A stretch of DNA of 64,000 nt from Heracleum sosnowskyi (GCA_030848705.1 JAUIZM010000145.1:83878-147877), one strand, 5' to 3'. Shown: positions 26,152 to 38,387, counted from the stretch's first letter. Numbers and translations are program-made. The notes: generated by a model not told the origin, from the sequence alone.

Positions 26152-29100
26152 TTGTCACGTGCTAAAATAGAGGTACAAAATGGACGTACGGACCAAAAAA
26201 CGCGAAATTTCATTTCCGGAAATGGGTTTTTTCGACCCCCGAATATGGGAAAAAACCCACTTTTTGGCCCAAAACTGCTTTCACTGGCATTTTCACGCGC
26301 TCAAAAAACGAGGTTCCGGACACTTTTCTTCCGATTTTTTTTGTCACGTGCTAAAATAGAGGTAAAAAATGGACGTACGGACCAAAAAACGCGAAATTTC
26401 ATTTCCGGAAATGGGTTTTTTCGACCCCCGAAAATGGGAAAAAACCCACTTTTTGGCCCAAAACTGCTTTCACTGGCATTTTCACGCGCTCAAAAAACGA
26501 GGTTCCGGACACTTTTCTTCCGATTTTTTTTGTCACGTGCTGAAATAGAGGTAAAAAATGGACGTACGGACCAAAAAACGCGAAATTTCATTTCCGGAAA
26601 TGGGTTTTTTCGACCCCCGAAAATGGGAAAAAACCCACTTTTTGGCCCAAAACTGGTTTCACTGGCATTTTCACGCGCTCAAAAAACGAGGTTCCGGACA
26701 TTTTTCTTCCGATTTTTTTTGTCACGTGCTAAAATAGAGGTACAAAATGGACGTACGGACCAAAAAACGCGAAATTTCATTTCCGGAAATGGGTTTTTTC
26801 GAACCCCGAAAATGGGAAAAAACCCACTTTTTGGCCCAAAACTGGTTTCACTGGCATTTTCACGCGCTCAAAAAACGAGGTTCCGGACACTTTTCTTCCG
26901 ATTTTTTTTGTCACATGGTAAAATAGAGGTACAAAATGGACGTACGGACCAAAAAACACGAAATTTCATTTCCGTAAATGGGTTTTTTCGACCCCCGAAA
27001 ATGGGAAAAAACCCACTTTTTGGCCCAAAACTGGTTTCACTGGCATTTTCACGCGCTCAAAAAACGAGGTTCCGGACACTTTTCTTCCGATTCTTTTTGT
27101 CACGTGCTAAAATAGAGGTACAAAATGGACGTACGGACCAAAAAACGCGAAATTTCATTTCCGGAAATGGGTTTTTTCGAACCCCGAAAATGGGAAAAAA
27201 CCCACTTTTTGGCCCAAAACTGGTTTCACTGGCATTTTCACGCGCTCAAAAAACGAGGTTCCGGACACTTTTCTTCCGATTTTTTTTGTCACATGGTAAA
27301 ATAGAGGTACAAAATGGACGTACGGACCAAAAAACACGAAATTTCATTTCCGGAAATGGGTTTTTTCGACCCCCGAAAATGGGAAAAAACCCACTTTTTG
27401 GCCCAAAACTGGTTTCACTGGCATTTTCACGCGCTCAAAAAACGAGGTTCCGGACACTTTTCTTCCGATTTTTTTTGTCACGTGCTAAAATAGAGGTAAA
27501 AAATGGACGTACGGACCAAAAAACGCGAAATTTCATTTCCGGAAATGGGTTTTTTCGACCCCCGAAAATGGGAAAAAACCCACTTTTTGGCCCAAAACTG
27601 GTTTCACTGGCATTTTCACGCGCTCAAAAAACGAGGTTCCGGACACTTTTCTTCCGATTTTTTTTGTCACGTGCTAAAATAGAGGTAAAAAATGGACGTA
27701 CGGACCAAAAAACGCGAAATTTCATTTCCGGAAATGGGTTTTTTCGACCCCCGAAAATGGGAAAAAACCCACTTTTTGGCCCAAAACTGGTTTCACTGGC
27801 ATTTTCACACGCTCAAAAAACGAGGTTCCGGACACTTTTCTTCCGATTTTTTTTGTCACGTGCTAAAATAGAGGTACAAAATGGACGTACGGACCAAAAA
27901 CCGCGAAATTTCATTTCCGGAAATGGGTTTTTTCGACCCCCGAAAATGGGAAAAAACCCACTTTTTGGCCCAAAACTGGTTTCACTGGCATTTTCACGCG
28001 CTCAAAAAACGAGGTTCCGGACACTTTTCTTCCGATTTTTTTTGTCACGTGCTAAAATAGAGGTACAAAATGGACGTACGGACCAAAAACCGCGAAATTT
28101 CATTTCCGGAAATGGGTTTTTTCGACCCCCGAAAATGGGAAAAAACCCACTTTTTGGCCCAAAACTGGTTTCACTGGCATTTTCACGCGCTCAAAAAACG
28201 AGGTTCCGGACACTTTTCTTCCGATTTTTTTTGTCACATGGTAAAATAGAGGTACAAAATGGACGTACGGACCAAAAAACACGAAATTTCATTTCCGGAA
28301 ATGGGTTTTTTCGACCCCCGAAAATGGGAAAAAACCCACTTTTTGGCCCAAAACTGGTTTCACTGGCATTTTCACGCGCTCAAAAAACGAGGTTCCGGAC
28401 ACTTTTCTTCCGATTCTTTTTGTCACGTGCTAAAATAGAGGTACAAAATGGACGTACGGACCAAAAAACGCGAAATTTCATTTCCGGAAATGGGTTTTTT
28501 CGAACCCCGAAAATGGGAAAAAACCCACTTTTTGGCCCAAAACTGGTTTCACTGGCATTTTCACGCGCTCAAAAAACGAGGTTCCGGACACTTTTCTTCC
28601 GATTTTTTTTGTCACGTGCTAAAATAGAGGTACAAAATGGACGTACGGACCAAAAACCGCGAAATTTCATTTCCGGAAATGGGTTTTTTCGACCCCCGAA
28701 AATGGGAAAAAACCCACTTTTTGGCCCAAAACTGGTTTCACTGGCATTTTCACGCGCTCAAAAAACGAGGTTCCGGACACTTTTCTTCCGATTTTTTTTG
28801 TCACGTGCTAAAATAGAGGTACAAAATGGACGTACGGACCAAAAACCGCGAAATTTCATTTCCGGAAATGGGTTTTTTCGACCCCCGAAAATGGGAAAAA
28901 ACCCACTTTTTGGCCCAAAACTGGTTTCACTGGCATTTTCACGCGCTCAAAAAACGAGGTTCCGGACACTTTTCTTCCGATTTTTTTTGTCACGTGCTAA
29001 AATAGAGGTACAAAATGGACGTACGGACCAAAAAACGCGAAATTTCATTTCTGGAAATGGGTTTTTTCGACCCCCGAAAATGGGAAAAAACCCACTTTTT

Positions 29101-30876
29101 GGCCCAAAACTGGTTTCACTGGCATTTTCACGCGCTCAAAAAACGAGGTTCCGGACATTTTTCTTCCGATTTTTTTTGTCACGTGCTAAAATAGAGGTAC
29201 AAAATGGACGTACGGACCAAAAAACGCGAAATTTCATTTCCGGAAATGGGTTTTTTCGACCCCCGAAAATGGTAAAAAACCCACTTTTTGGCCCAAAACT
29301 GGTTTCACTAGCATTTTCACGCGCTCAAAAAACGAGGTTCCGGACACTTTTCTTCCGATTTTTTTTGTCACGTGCTAAAATAGAGGTAAAAAATGGACGT
29401 ACGGACCAAAAAACGCGAAATTTCATTTCCGGAAATGGGTTTTTTCGACCCCCGAAAATGGGAAAAAACCCACTTTTTGGCCCAAAACTGGTTTCACTGG
29501 CATTTTCACGCGCTCAAAAAACGAGGTTCCGGACACTTTTCTTCCGATTTTTTTTGTCACATGGTAAAATAGAGGTACAAAATGGACGTACGGACCAAAA
29601 AACACGAAATTTCATTTCCGGAAATGGGTTTTTTCGACCCCCGAAAATGGGAAAAAACCCACTTTTTGGCCCAAAACTGGTTTCACTGGCATTTTCACGC
29701 GCTCAAAAAACGAGGTTCCGGACACTTTTCTTCCGATTCTTTTTGTCACGTGCTAAAATAGAGGTACAAAATGGACGTACGGACCAAAAAACGCGAAATT
29801 TCATTTCCGGAAATGGGTTTTTTCGAACCCCGAAAATGGGAAAAAACCCACTTTTTGGCCCAAAACTGGTTTCACTGGCATTTTCACGCGCTCAAAAAAC
29901 GAGGTTCCGGACACTTTTCTTCCGATTTTTTTTGTCACGTGCTAAAATAGAGGTACAAAATGGACGTACGGACCAAAAACCGCGAAATTTCATTTCCGGA
30001 AATGGGTTTTTTCGACCCCCGAAAATGGGAAAAAACCCACTTTTTGGCCCAAAACTGGTTTCACTGGCATTTTCACGCGCTCAAAAAACGAGGTTCCGGA
30101 CACTTTTCTTCCGATTTTTTTTGTCACGTGCTAAAATAGAGGTACAAAATGGACGTACGGACCAAAAACCGCGAAATTTCATTTCCGGAAATGGGTTTTT
30201 TCGACCCCCGAAAATGGGAAAAAACCCACTTTTTGGCCCAAAACTGGTTTCACTGGCATTTTCACGCGCTCAAAAAACGAGGTTCCGGACACTTTTCTTC
30301 CGATTTTTTTTGTCACGTGCTAAAATAGAGGTACAAAATGGACGTACGGACCAAAAAACGCGAAATTTCATTTCTGGAAATGGGTTTTTTCGACCCCCGA
30401 AAATGGGAAAAAACCCACTTTTTGGCCCAAAACTGGTTTCACTGGCATTTTCACGCGCTCAAAAAACGAGGTTCCGGACATTTTTCTTCCGATTTTTTTT
30501 GTCACGTGCTAAAATAGAGGTACAAAATGGACGTACGGACCAAAAAACGCGAAATTTCATTTCCGGAAATGGGTTTTTTCGACCCCCGAAAATGGTAAAA
30601 AACCCACTTTTTGGCCCAAAACTGGTTTCACTAGCATTTTCACGCGCTCAAAAAACGAGGTTCCGGACACTTTTCTTCCGATTTTTTTTGTCACGTGCTA
30701 AAATAGAGGTAAAAAATGGACGTACGGACCAAAAAACGCGAAATTTCATTTCCGGAAATGGGTTTTTTCGACCCCCGAAAATGGGAAAAAACCCACTTTT
30801 TGGCCCAAAACTGGTTTGACTGGCATTTTCACGCGCTCAAAAAACGAGGTTCCGGACATTTTTCTTCCGATTTTTT
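26152..30876 (+). repeat. Higher-order repeat, 25 monomers, copy X
   Basis: This 4,725-bp block (exactly 25 x 189) is repeated from 30,877. Private variants recur at exactly 4,725 bp: GTGCTGAAATAG at 26,541 and 31,266, CGAATATGGG at 26,241 and 30,966, and CCGTAAATGGG near 26,972 and 31,697. Copy X contains an internal 7-monomer (1,323 bp) duplication, visible from 28,100 to 29,423, that copy Y lacks at that place. The whole block stays open in one frame because every monomer is 189 bp. It is not a gene. Confidence 0.85.
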
Positions 30877-33800
30877 TTGTCACGTGCTAAAATAGAGGTA
30901 CAAAATGGACGTACGGACCAAAAAACGCGAAATTTCATTTCCGGAAATGGGTTTTTTCGACCCCCGAATATGGGAAAAAACCCACTTTTTGGCCCAAAAC
31001 TGCTTTCACTGGCATTTTCACGCGCTCAAAAAACGAGGTTCCGGACACTTTTCTTCCGATTTTTTTTGTCACGTGCTAAAATAGAGGTAAAAAATGGACG
31101 TACGGACCAAAAAACGCGAAATTTCATTTCCGGAAATGGGTTTTTTCGACCCCCGAAAATGGGAAAAAACCCACTTTTTGGCCCAAAACTGCTTTCACTG
31201 GCATTTTCACGCGCTCAAAAAACGAGGTTCCGGACACTTTTCTTCCGATTTTTTTTGTCACGTGCTGAAATAGAGGTAAAAAATGGACGTACGGACCAAA
31301 AAACGCGAAATTTCATTTCCGGAAATGGGTTTTTTCGACCCCCGAAAATGGGAAAAAACCCACTTTTTGGCCCAAAACTGGTTTCACTGGCATTTTCACG
31401 CGCTCAAAAAACGAGGTTCCGGACATTTTTCTTCCGATTTTTTTTGTCACGTGCTAAAATAGAGGTACAAAATGGACGTACGGACCAAAAAACGCGAAAT
31501 TTCATTTCCGGAAATGGGTTTTTTCGAACCCCGAAAATGGGAAAAAACCCACTTTTTGGCCCAAAACTGGTTTCACTGGCATTTTCACGCGCTCAAAAAA
31601 CGAGGTTCCGGACACTTTTCTTCCGATTTTTTTTGTCACATGGTAAAATAGAGGTACAAAATGGACGTACGGACCAAAAAACACGAAATTTCATTTCCGT
31701 AAATGGGTTTTTTCGACCCCCGAAAATGGGAAAAAACCCACTTTTTGGCCCAAAACTGGTTTCACTGGCATTTTCACGCGCTCAAAAAACGAGGTTCCGG
31801 ACACTTTTCTTCCGATTCTTTTTGTCACGTGCTAAAATAGAGGTACAAAATGGACGTACGGACCAAAAAACGCGAAATTTCATTTCCGGAAATGGGTTTT
31901 TTCGAACCCCGAAAATGGGAAAAAACCCACTTTTTGGCCCAAAACTGGTTTCACTGGCATTTTCACGCGCTCAAAAAACGAGGTTCCGGACACTTTTCTT
32001 CCGATTTTTTTTGTCACATGGTAAAATAGAGGTACAAAATGGACGTACGGACCAAAAAACACGAAATTTCATTTCCGGAAATGGGTTTTTTCGACCCCCG
32101 AAAATGGGAAAAAACCCACTTTTTGGCCCAAAACTGGTTTCACTGGCATTTTCACGCGCTCAAAAAACGAGGTTCCGGACACTTTTCTTCCGATTTTTTT
32201 TGTCACGTGCTAAAATAGAGGTAAAAAATGGACGTACGGACCAAAAAACGCGAAATTTCATTTCCGGAAATGGGTTTTTTCGACCCCCGAAAATGGGAAA
32301 AAACCCACTTTTTGGCCCAAAACTGGTTTCACTGGCATTTTCACGCGCTCAAAAAACGAGGTTCCGGACACTTTTCTTCCGATTTTTTTTGTCACGTGCT
32401 AAAATAGAGGTAAAAAATGGACGTACGGACCAAAAAACGCGAAATTTCATTTCCGGAAATGGGTTTTTTCGACCCCCGAAAATGGGAAAAAACCCACTTT
32501 TTGGCCCAAAACTGGTTTCACTGGCATTTTCACACGCTCAAAAAACGAGGTTCCGGACACTTTTCTTCCGATTTTTTTTGTCACGTGCTAAAATAGAGGT
32601 ACAAAATGGACGTACGGACCAAAAACCGCGAAATTTCATTTCCGGAAATGGGTTTTTTCGACCCCCGAAAATGGGAAAAAACCCACTTTTTGGCCCAAAA
32701 CTGGTTTCACTGGCATTTTCACGCGCTCAAAAAACGAGGTTCCGGACACTTTTCTTCCGATTTTTTTTGTCACGTGCTAAAATAGAGGTACAAAATGGAC
32801 GTACGGACCAAAAACCGTGAAATTTCATTTCCGGAAATGGGTTTTTTCGACCCCCGAAAATGGGAAAAAACCCACTTTTTGGCCCAAAACTGGTTTCACT
32901 GGCATATTCACGCGCTCAAAAAACGAGGTTCCGGACACTTTTCTTCCGATTTTTTTTGTCACATGGTAAAATAGAGGTACAAAATGGACGTACGGACCAA
33001 AAAACACGAAATTTCATTTCCGGAAATGGGTTTTTTCGACCCCCAAAAATGGGAAAAAACCCACTTTTTGGCCCAAAACTGGTTTCACTGGCATTTTCAC
33101 GCGCTCAAAAAACGAGGTTCCGGACACTTTTCTTCCGATTCTTTTTGTCACGTGCTAAAATAGAGGTACAAAATGGACGTACGGACCAAAAAACGCGAAA
33201 TTTCATTTCCGGAAATGGGTTTTTTCGAACCCCGAAAATGGGAAAAAACCCACTTTTTGGCCCAAAACTGGTTTCACTGGCATTTTCACGCGCTCAAAAA
33301 ACGAGGTTCCGGACACTTTTCTTCCGATTTTTTTTGTCACATGGTAAAATAGAGGTACAAAATGGACGTACGGACCAAAAAACACGAAATTTCATTTCCG
33401 GAAATGGGTTTTTTCGACCCCCGAAAATGGGAAAAAACCCACTTTTTGGCCCAAAACTGGTTTCACTGGCATTTTCACGCGCTCAAAAAACGAGGTTCCG
33501 GACACTTTTCTTCCGATTTTTTTTGTCACGTGCTAAAATAGAGGTAAAAAATGGACGTACGGACCAAAAAACGCGAAATTTCATTTCCGGAAATGGGTTT
33601 TTTCGACCCCCGAAAATGGGAAAAAACCCACTTTTTGGCCCAAAACTGGTTTCACTGGCATTTTCACGCGCTCAAAAAACGAGGTTCCGGACACTTTTCT
33701 TCCGATTTTTTTTGTCACGTGCTAAAATAGAGGTAAAAAATGGACGTACGGACCAAAAAACGCGAAATTTCATTTCCGGAAATGGGTTTTTTCGACCCCC

Positions 33801-34467
33801 GAAAATGGGAAAAAACCCACTTTTTGGCCCAAAACTGGTTTCACTGGCATTTTCACACGCTCAAAAAACGAGGTTCCGGACACTTTTCTTCCGATTTTTT
33901 TTGTCACGTGCTAAAATAGAGGTACAAAATGGACGTACGGACCAAAAACCGCGAAATTTCATTTCCGGAAATGGGTTTTTTCGACCCCCGAAAATGGGAA
34001 AAAACCCACTTTTTGGCCCAAAACTGGTTTCACTGGCATTTTCACGCGCTCAAAAAACGAGGTTCCGGACACTTTTCTTCCGATTTTTTTTGTCACGTGC
34101 TAAAATAGAGGTACAAAATGGACGTACGGACCAAAAACCGCGAAATTTCATTTCCGGAAATGGGTTTTTTCGACCCCCGAAAATGGTAAAAAACCCACTT
34201 TTTGGCCCAAAACTGGTTTCACTGGCATTTTCACGCGCTCAAAAAACGAGGTTCCGGACACTTTTCTTCCGATTTTTTTTGTCACGTGCTAAAATAGAGG
34301 TAAAAAATGGACGTACGGACCAAAAAACGCGAAATTTCATTTCCGGAAATGGGTTTTTTCGACCCCCGAAAATGGGAAAAAACCCACTTTTTGGCCCAAA
34401 ACTGGTTTAACTGGCATTTTCACGCGCTCAAAAAACGAGGTTCCGGACATTTTTCTTCCGATTTTTT
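30877..34467 (+). repeat. Higher-order repeat, 19-monomer version, copy Y
   Basis: Matches copy X for its first roughly 2.3 kb in private variants, then rearranges. It carries its own 1,323-bp (7-monomer) duplication (31,880 to 33,203) and is six monomers shorter overall (3,591 bp = 19 x 189). A further copy starts at 34,468 with the same CGAATATGGG monomer (34,557). Confidence 0.8.
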
Positions 34468-37220
34468 TTGTCACGTGCTAAAATAGAGGTACAAAATGGA
34501 CGTACGGACCAAAAAACGCGAAATTTCATTTCCGGAAATGGGTTTTTTCGACCCCCGAATATGGGAAAAAACCCACTTTTTGGCCCAAAACTGCTTTCAC
34601 TGGCATTTTCACGCGCTCAAAAAACGAGGTTCCGGACACTTTTCTTCCGATTTTTTTTGTCACGTGCTAAAATAGAGGTAAAAAATGGACGTACGGACCA
34701 AAAAACGCGAAATTTCATTTCCGGAAATGGGTTTTTTCGACCCCCGAAAATGGGAAAAAACCCACTTTTTGGCCCAAAACTGCTTTCACTGGCATTTTCA
34801 CGCGCTCAAAAAACGAGGTTCCGGACACTTTTCTTCCGATTTTTTTTGTCACGTGCTAAAATAGAGGTAAAAAATGGACGTACGGACCAAAAAACGCGAA
34901 ATTTCATTTCCGGAAATGGGTTTTTTCGACCCCCGAAAATGGGAAAAAACCCACTTTTTGGCCCAAAACTGGTTTCACTGGCATTTTCACGCGCTCAAAA
35001 AACGAGGTTCCGGACATTTTTCTTCCGATTTTTTTTGTCACGTGCTAAAATAGAGGTACAAAATGGACGTACGGACCAAAAAACGCGAAATTTCATTTCC
35101 GGAAATGGGTTTTTTCGAACCCCGAAAATGGGAAAAAACCCACTTTTTGGCCCAAAACTGGTTTCACTGGCATTTTCACGCGCTCAAAAAACGAGGTTCC
35201 GGACACTTTTCTTCCGATTTTTTTTGTCACCTGGTAAAATAGAGGTACAAAATTGACGTACGGACCAAAAAACACGAAATTTCATTTCCGGAAATGGGTT
35301 TTTTCGACCCCCGAAAATGGGAAAAAACCCACTTTTTGGCCCAAAACTGGTTTCACTGGCATTTTCACGCGCTCAAAAAACGAGGTTCCGGACACTTTTC
35401 TTCCGATTCTTTTTGTCACGTGCTAAAATAGAGGTACAAAATGGACGTACGGACCAAAAAACGCGAAATTTCATTTCCGGAAATGGGTTTTTTCGAACCC
35501 CGAAAATGGGAAAAAACCCACTTTTTGGCCCAAAACTGGTTTCACTGGCATTTTCACGCGCTCAAAAAACGAGGTTCCGGACACTTTTCTTCCGATTTTT
35601 TTTGTCACATGGTAAAATAGAGGTACAAAATGGACGTACGGACCAAAAAACACGAAATTTCATTTCCGGAAATGGGTTTTTTCGACCCCCGAAAATGGGA
35701 AAAAACCCACTTTTTGGCCCAAAACTGGTTTCACTGGCATTTTCACGCGCTCAAAAAACGAGGTTCCGGACACTTTTCTTCCGATTTTTTTTGTCACGTG
35801 CTAAAATAGAGGTACAAAATGGACGTAAGGACCAAAAAACGCGAAATTTCATTTCCGGAAATGGGTTTTTTTCGACCCCCGAAAATGGGAAAAAACCCAG
35901 TTTTTGGCCCAAAACTGGTTTCACTGGCATTTTCACGCGCTCAAGAAACGAGGTTCCGGACACTTTTCTTCCGATTTTTTTTGTCACGTGCTAAAATAGA
36001 GGTACAAAATGGACGTACGGACCAAAAAACGCGAAATTTCATTTCCGGAAATGGGTTTTTTCGACCCCCGAAAATGGGAAAAAACCCACTTTTTGGCCCA
36101 AAACTAGTTTCACTGGCATTTTCACGCGCTCAAAAAACGAGGTTCCGGACATTTTTCTTCCGATTTTTTTTGTCACGTGCTAAAATAGAGGTACAAAATG
36201 GACGTACGGACCAAAAAACGCGAAATTTCATTTCCGGAAAAGGGTTTTTTTCGACCCACGAAAATGGGAAAAAACCCACTTTTTGGCCCAAAACTGGTTT
36301 CACTGGCATTTTCACGCGCTCAAAAAACGAGGTTCCGGGCATTTTTCTTCCGATTTTTTTTGTCACGTGCTAAAATAGAGGTACAAAATGAACGTACGGA
36401 CCAAAAAACGCGAAATTCCATTGCCGGAAAAGGGTTTTTTTCGACCCCCGAAAATGGGAAAAAACCCACTTTTTGGCCCAAAACTGGTTTCACTGGCATT
36501 TTCACGCGCTCAAAAAACGAGGTTCCGGACATTTTTCTTCCGATTTTTTTTGTCACGTGCTAAAATAGAGGTACAAAATGGACGTACGGACCAAAAAACG
36601 CGAAATTTCATTTCCGGAAATGGGTTTTTTCGACCCCCGAAAATGGGAAAAAACCAACTTTTTGGCCCAAAACTGGTTTCACTGGCATTTTCACGCGCTC
36701 AAAAAACGAGGTTCCGGACACTTTTCTTCCGATTTTTTTTGTCACGTGCTAAAATAGAGGTACAAAATGGACGTACGGACCAAAAAACGCGAAATTTCAT
36801 TTCCGGAAATGGGTTTTTTCGACCCCCGAAAATGGGAAAAAACCCACTTTTTGGCCCAAAACTGCTTTCACTGGCATTTTCACGCGCTCAAAAAACGAGG
36901 TTCCGGACACTTTTCTTCCGATTTTTTTTGTCACGTGCTAAAATAGAGGTACAAAATGGACGTACGGACCAAAAAACGCGAAATTTCATTTCCGGAAATG
37001 GGTTTTTTCGACCCCCGAAAATGGGAAAAAACCCACTTTTTGGCCCAAAACTGGTTTCACTGGCATTTTCACGCGCTCAAAAAACGAGGTTCCGGACATT
37101 TTTCTTCTGATTTTTTTTGTCACGTGCTAAAATAGAGGTACAAAATGGACGTACGGACCAAAAAACGCGAAATTTCATTTCCGGAAATGGGTTTTTTTGA
37201 CCCCCGAAAATGGTAAAAAA
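34468..37220 (+). repeat. Higher-order repeat, partial copy Z up to the insertion
   Basis: Begins like copies X and Y (CGAATATGGG at 34,557, ACTGCTTTCAC monomers) but has GTGCTAAAATAG where X and Y have GTGCTGAAATAG. It also has a private monomer near 35,230 with CACCTGG and an ATTGACG landmark. From about 35.8 kb the order changes to the CCAGTTTTTGG and CAAGAAACGAGG monomer followed by the CCGGAAAAGGG class. That order resembles the first 7 kb of the window. The block is cut at 37,220 by the retrotransposon. Confidence 0.7.
37216..37220. repeat. Target-site duplication, left copy (AAAAA)
   Basis: The left flank ends TGGTAAAAAA (six A) and the right flank starts AAAAACCCAC (five A). The uninterrupted monomer has six A followed by CCC, so the extra five A are the 5-bp duplication expected for a copia integrase. 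Confidence 0.85.
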
Positions 37221-37705
37221 TGTTGGAACGGATGATTACTGTTCTGCGTTTTACTATATGATTGATTACGAGTTCGAAAAGAAAACTTTACCTTAATCGA
37301 TACGATTCTGATCCACGTCTTCTACTGAATTCCTTGATTCCCTTCGAGCGAAGTGTGGCCTTCGATCTCCCGAAGTTTCCTCTCCTTAAAGCCTCGAAAT
37401 CCCAAAACCCTAGCTCCTTGCGGCTGCCCTAGGTTTTAATCTCGAATTATGAAAAACCAAAAAAAAACGTTTTCAGCCTTTAGGAGAACAAGAATATTTA
37501 TAGGCTCCAGTAGGGATCATGGACAATTAGGTCGGGCCTCCCAATGACATTCTGGGTCAAGCCCAATGTCATTAAATATTAATTCTATCCACTAACGAAT
37601 TAATATCTGCACTGCCTTTCCTAATACCGTAATTGCTTTATTATTAAATTCGGCTCCTATATTATTTGCTTATTAAATTCCCCATGTTTAAGATATCGTA
37701 TGTCC

Positions 37706-37743
37706 ATTAATTAAATTAATTTCTGATAATTAATTTAATTAAT
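37706..37743. repeat. 16-bp perfect AT hairpin in the LTR (U3 part)
   Basis: The arms ATTAATTAAATTAATT (37,706-37,721) and AATTAATTTAATTAAT (37,728-37,743) are exact reverse complements around the 6-nt loop TCTGAT. An identical copy lies at 44,367-44,404 in the other LTR. In the sense orientation it sits about 205 bp upstream of the TATA box. The ATTAATTA cores resemble homeodomain/HD-Zip sites, but a regulatory role is inference. Confidence 0.8.
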
Positions 37744-37933
37744 ATCTTTTTATCCTTGATCATCCACTCAACCTTATAATTATGCAAGAACAAATCTGCC
37801 TGCAGGACTAAAGCATAATTATCTTTATGAGCTTTCAAGAGGACATCATCAACCCGAATATTATCAGGACATGGTTTCCTTATGTAATTAATATCCCACT
37901 CTGCATGCAATGTCATTGCTCAATACATAATAT

Positions 37934-37954
37934 TGTAATTAACAATTAATTACA
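37934..37954. repeat. 9-bp perfect AT hairpin in the LTR (U3 part)
   Basis: TGTAATTAA (37,934-37,942) and TTAATTACA (37,946-37,954) are exact reverse complements around CAA. The copy in the other LTR is at 44,595-44,615. It is the second dyad upstream of the LTR TATA box. Confidence 0.7.
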
Positions 37955-38377
37955 TCACATATGAATCAAAGCATGTGCATTGCATACAAGTGTCAATCAC
38001 TACACTTGGATTGAGAACCTAAGCATTAATAATATCATAGAATCTTAGTTCTTCTTTATTGTCAGAATAGAAGAACAATTCTAATATTTCGATCCTGTTC
38101 AATATACACAAAGTATACAAGTATTATTTAATAGTCAAGATAAACTATTCCAAATAATACTTCAGTTATTCCAGTGGTTTGTCTAATTCCACTTAAACTG
38201 TGAACCCTTTATATTATATATAGACACTGATAATTTAATCTTCTGTTATCCCATTTGATACTAAATTATCCACAATATATAATAAACAGACAATGTAAAA
38301 ATATGCAATCAAGATTCTCAATAAAATGGACAATGTTTATATACTACTAATGAATAGTTTAGTATAAAACCCAACAA

Positions 38378-38387
38378 TCTCCCACTT
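38378..38387 (-). other. Polypurine tract
   Basis: In sense, AAGTGGGAGA followed by T directly precedes the 3' LTR start TGTTGGG. A purine run of this form (AGTGGGAGAT then TGTTG) is typical of plant copia elements, where it primes plus-strand DNA synthesis. Confidence 0.9.

Larger units (their letters stand above)
1..37220 (+). repeat. 189-bp satellite array, left arm (about 196 monomers)
   Basis: Continuous head-to-tail tandem array. The landmark ATGGACGTACGG (or a close variant) recurs at 49, 238, 428, 617, 807, 997 and so on to 37,145. That is 37,096 bp, or 196 periods averaging 189.3 bp. Monomers differ by a few substitutions and by single-base length changes in T or A runs. Recurrent variants are GTCACGTGC versus GTCACATGG, GAGGTAC versus GAGGTAA, CCGGAAATGGG versus CCGGAAAAGGG, CGACCCCCG versus CGAACCCCG, and ACGCG versus ACACG or CCGCG. 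No gene, tRNA, rRNA or other mobile element interrupts this arm. The right edge is cut within a monomer by the retrotransposon at 37,221. Size and higher-order organisation fit a plant centromeric, pericentromeric or knob-type satellite. Which of these cannot be decided from sequence alone, and I do not recognise the family. Confidence 0.98.
37221..38376 (-). repeat. 3' LTR (1,156 bp)
   Basis: Direct repeat of 43,882-45,037 at a constant 6,661-bp offset, same length, no difference found by eye. It is bounded by TGTTGG and CCAACA, a 6-bp perfect terminal inverted repeat, and lies directly after the polypurine tract in the sense direction. It carries the same TATA box (37,495-37,502), telo-box (37,405-37,412) and AT hairpins (37,706-37,743 and 37,934-37,954) as the 5' LTR. 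A promoter here would point out of the element into the left satellite arm. Confidence 0.97.

Noticed and set aside
26152..30819. 1,555-codon open frame, and similar long frames at 997-2496, 20124-21623, 30877-32820, 46668-49868, 51178-52893 and 54612-56822, as repetitive proteins
   Set aside because: They are read-through of 189-bp (3 x 63) monomers. Other phases and the opposite strand are also open, single-base length variants break them at random, and no protein domain is recognisable.
1..37220. CRISPR-like regular repeats
   Set aside because: The whole unit repeats without unique spacers, in a plant genomic context. It is a satellite.
37716..37916. 66-codon minus-strand frame inside the LTR (also at 44,377-44,577)
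   Set aside because: It lies in the non-coding U3 part of the LTR, overlaps the AT hairpin, and is duplicated only because LTRs are duplicated.
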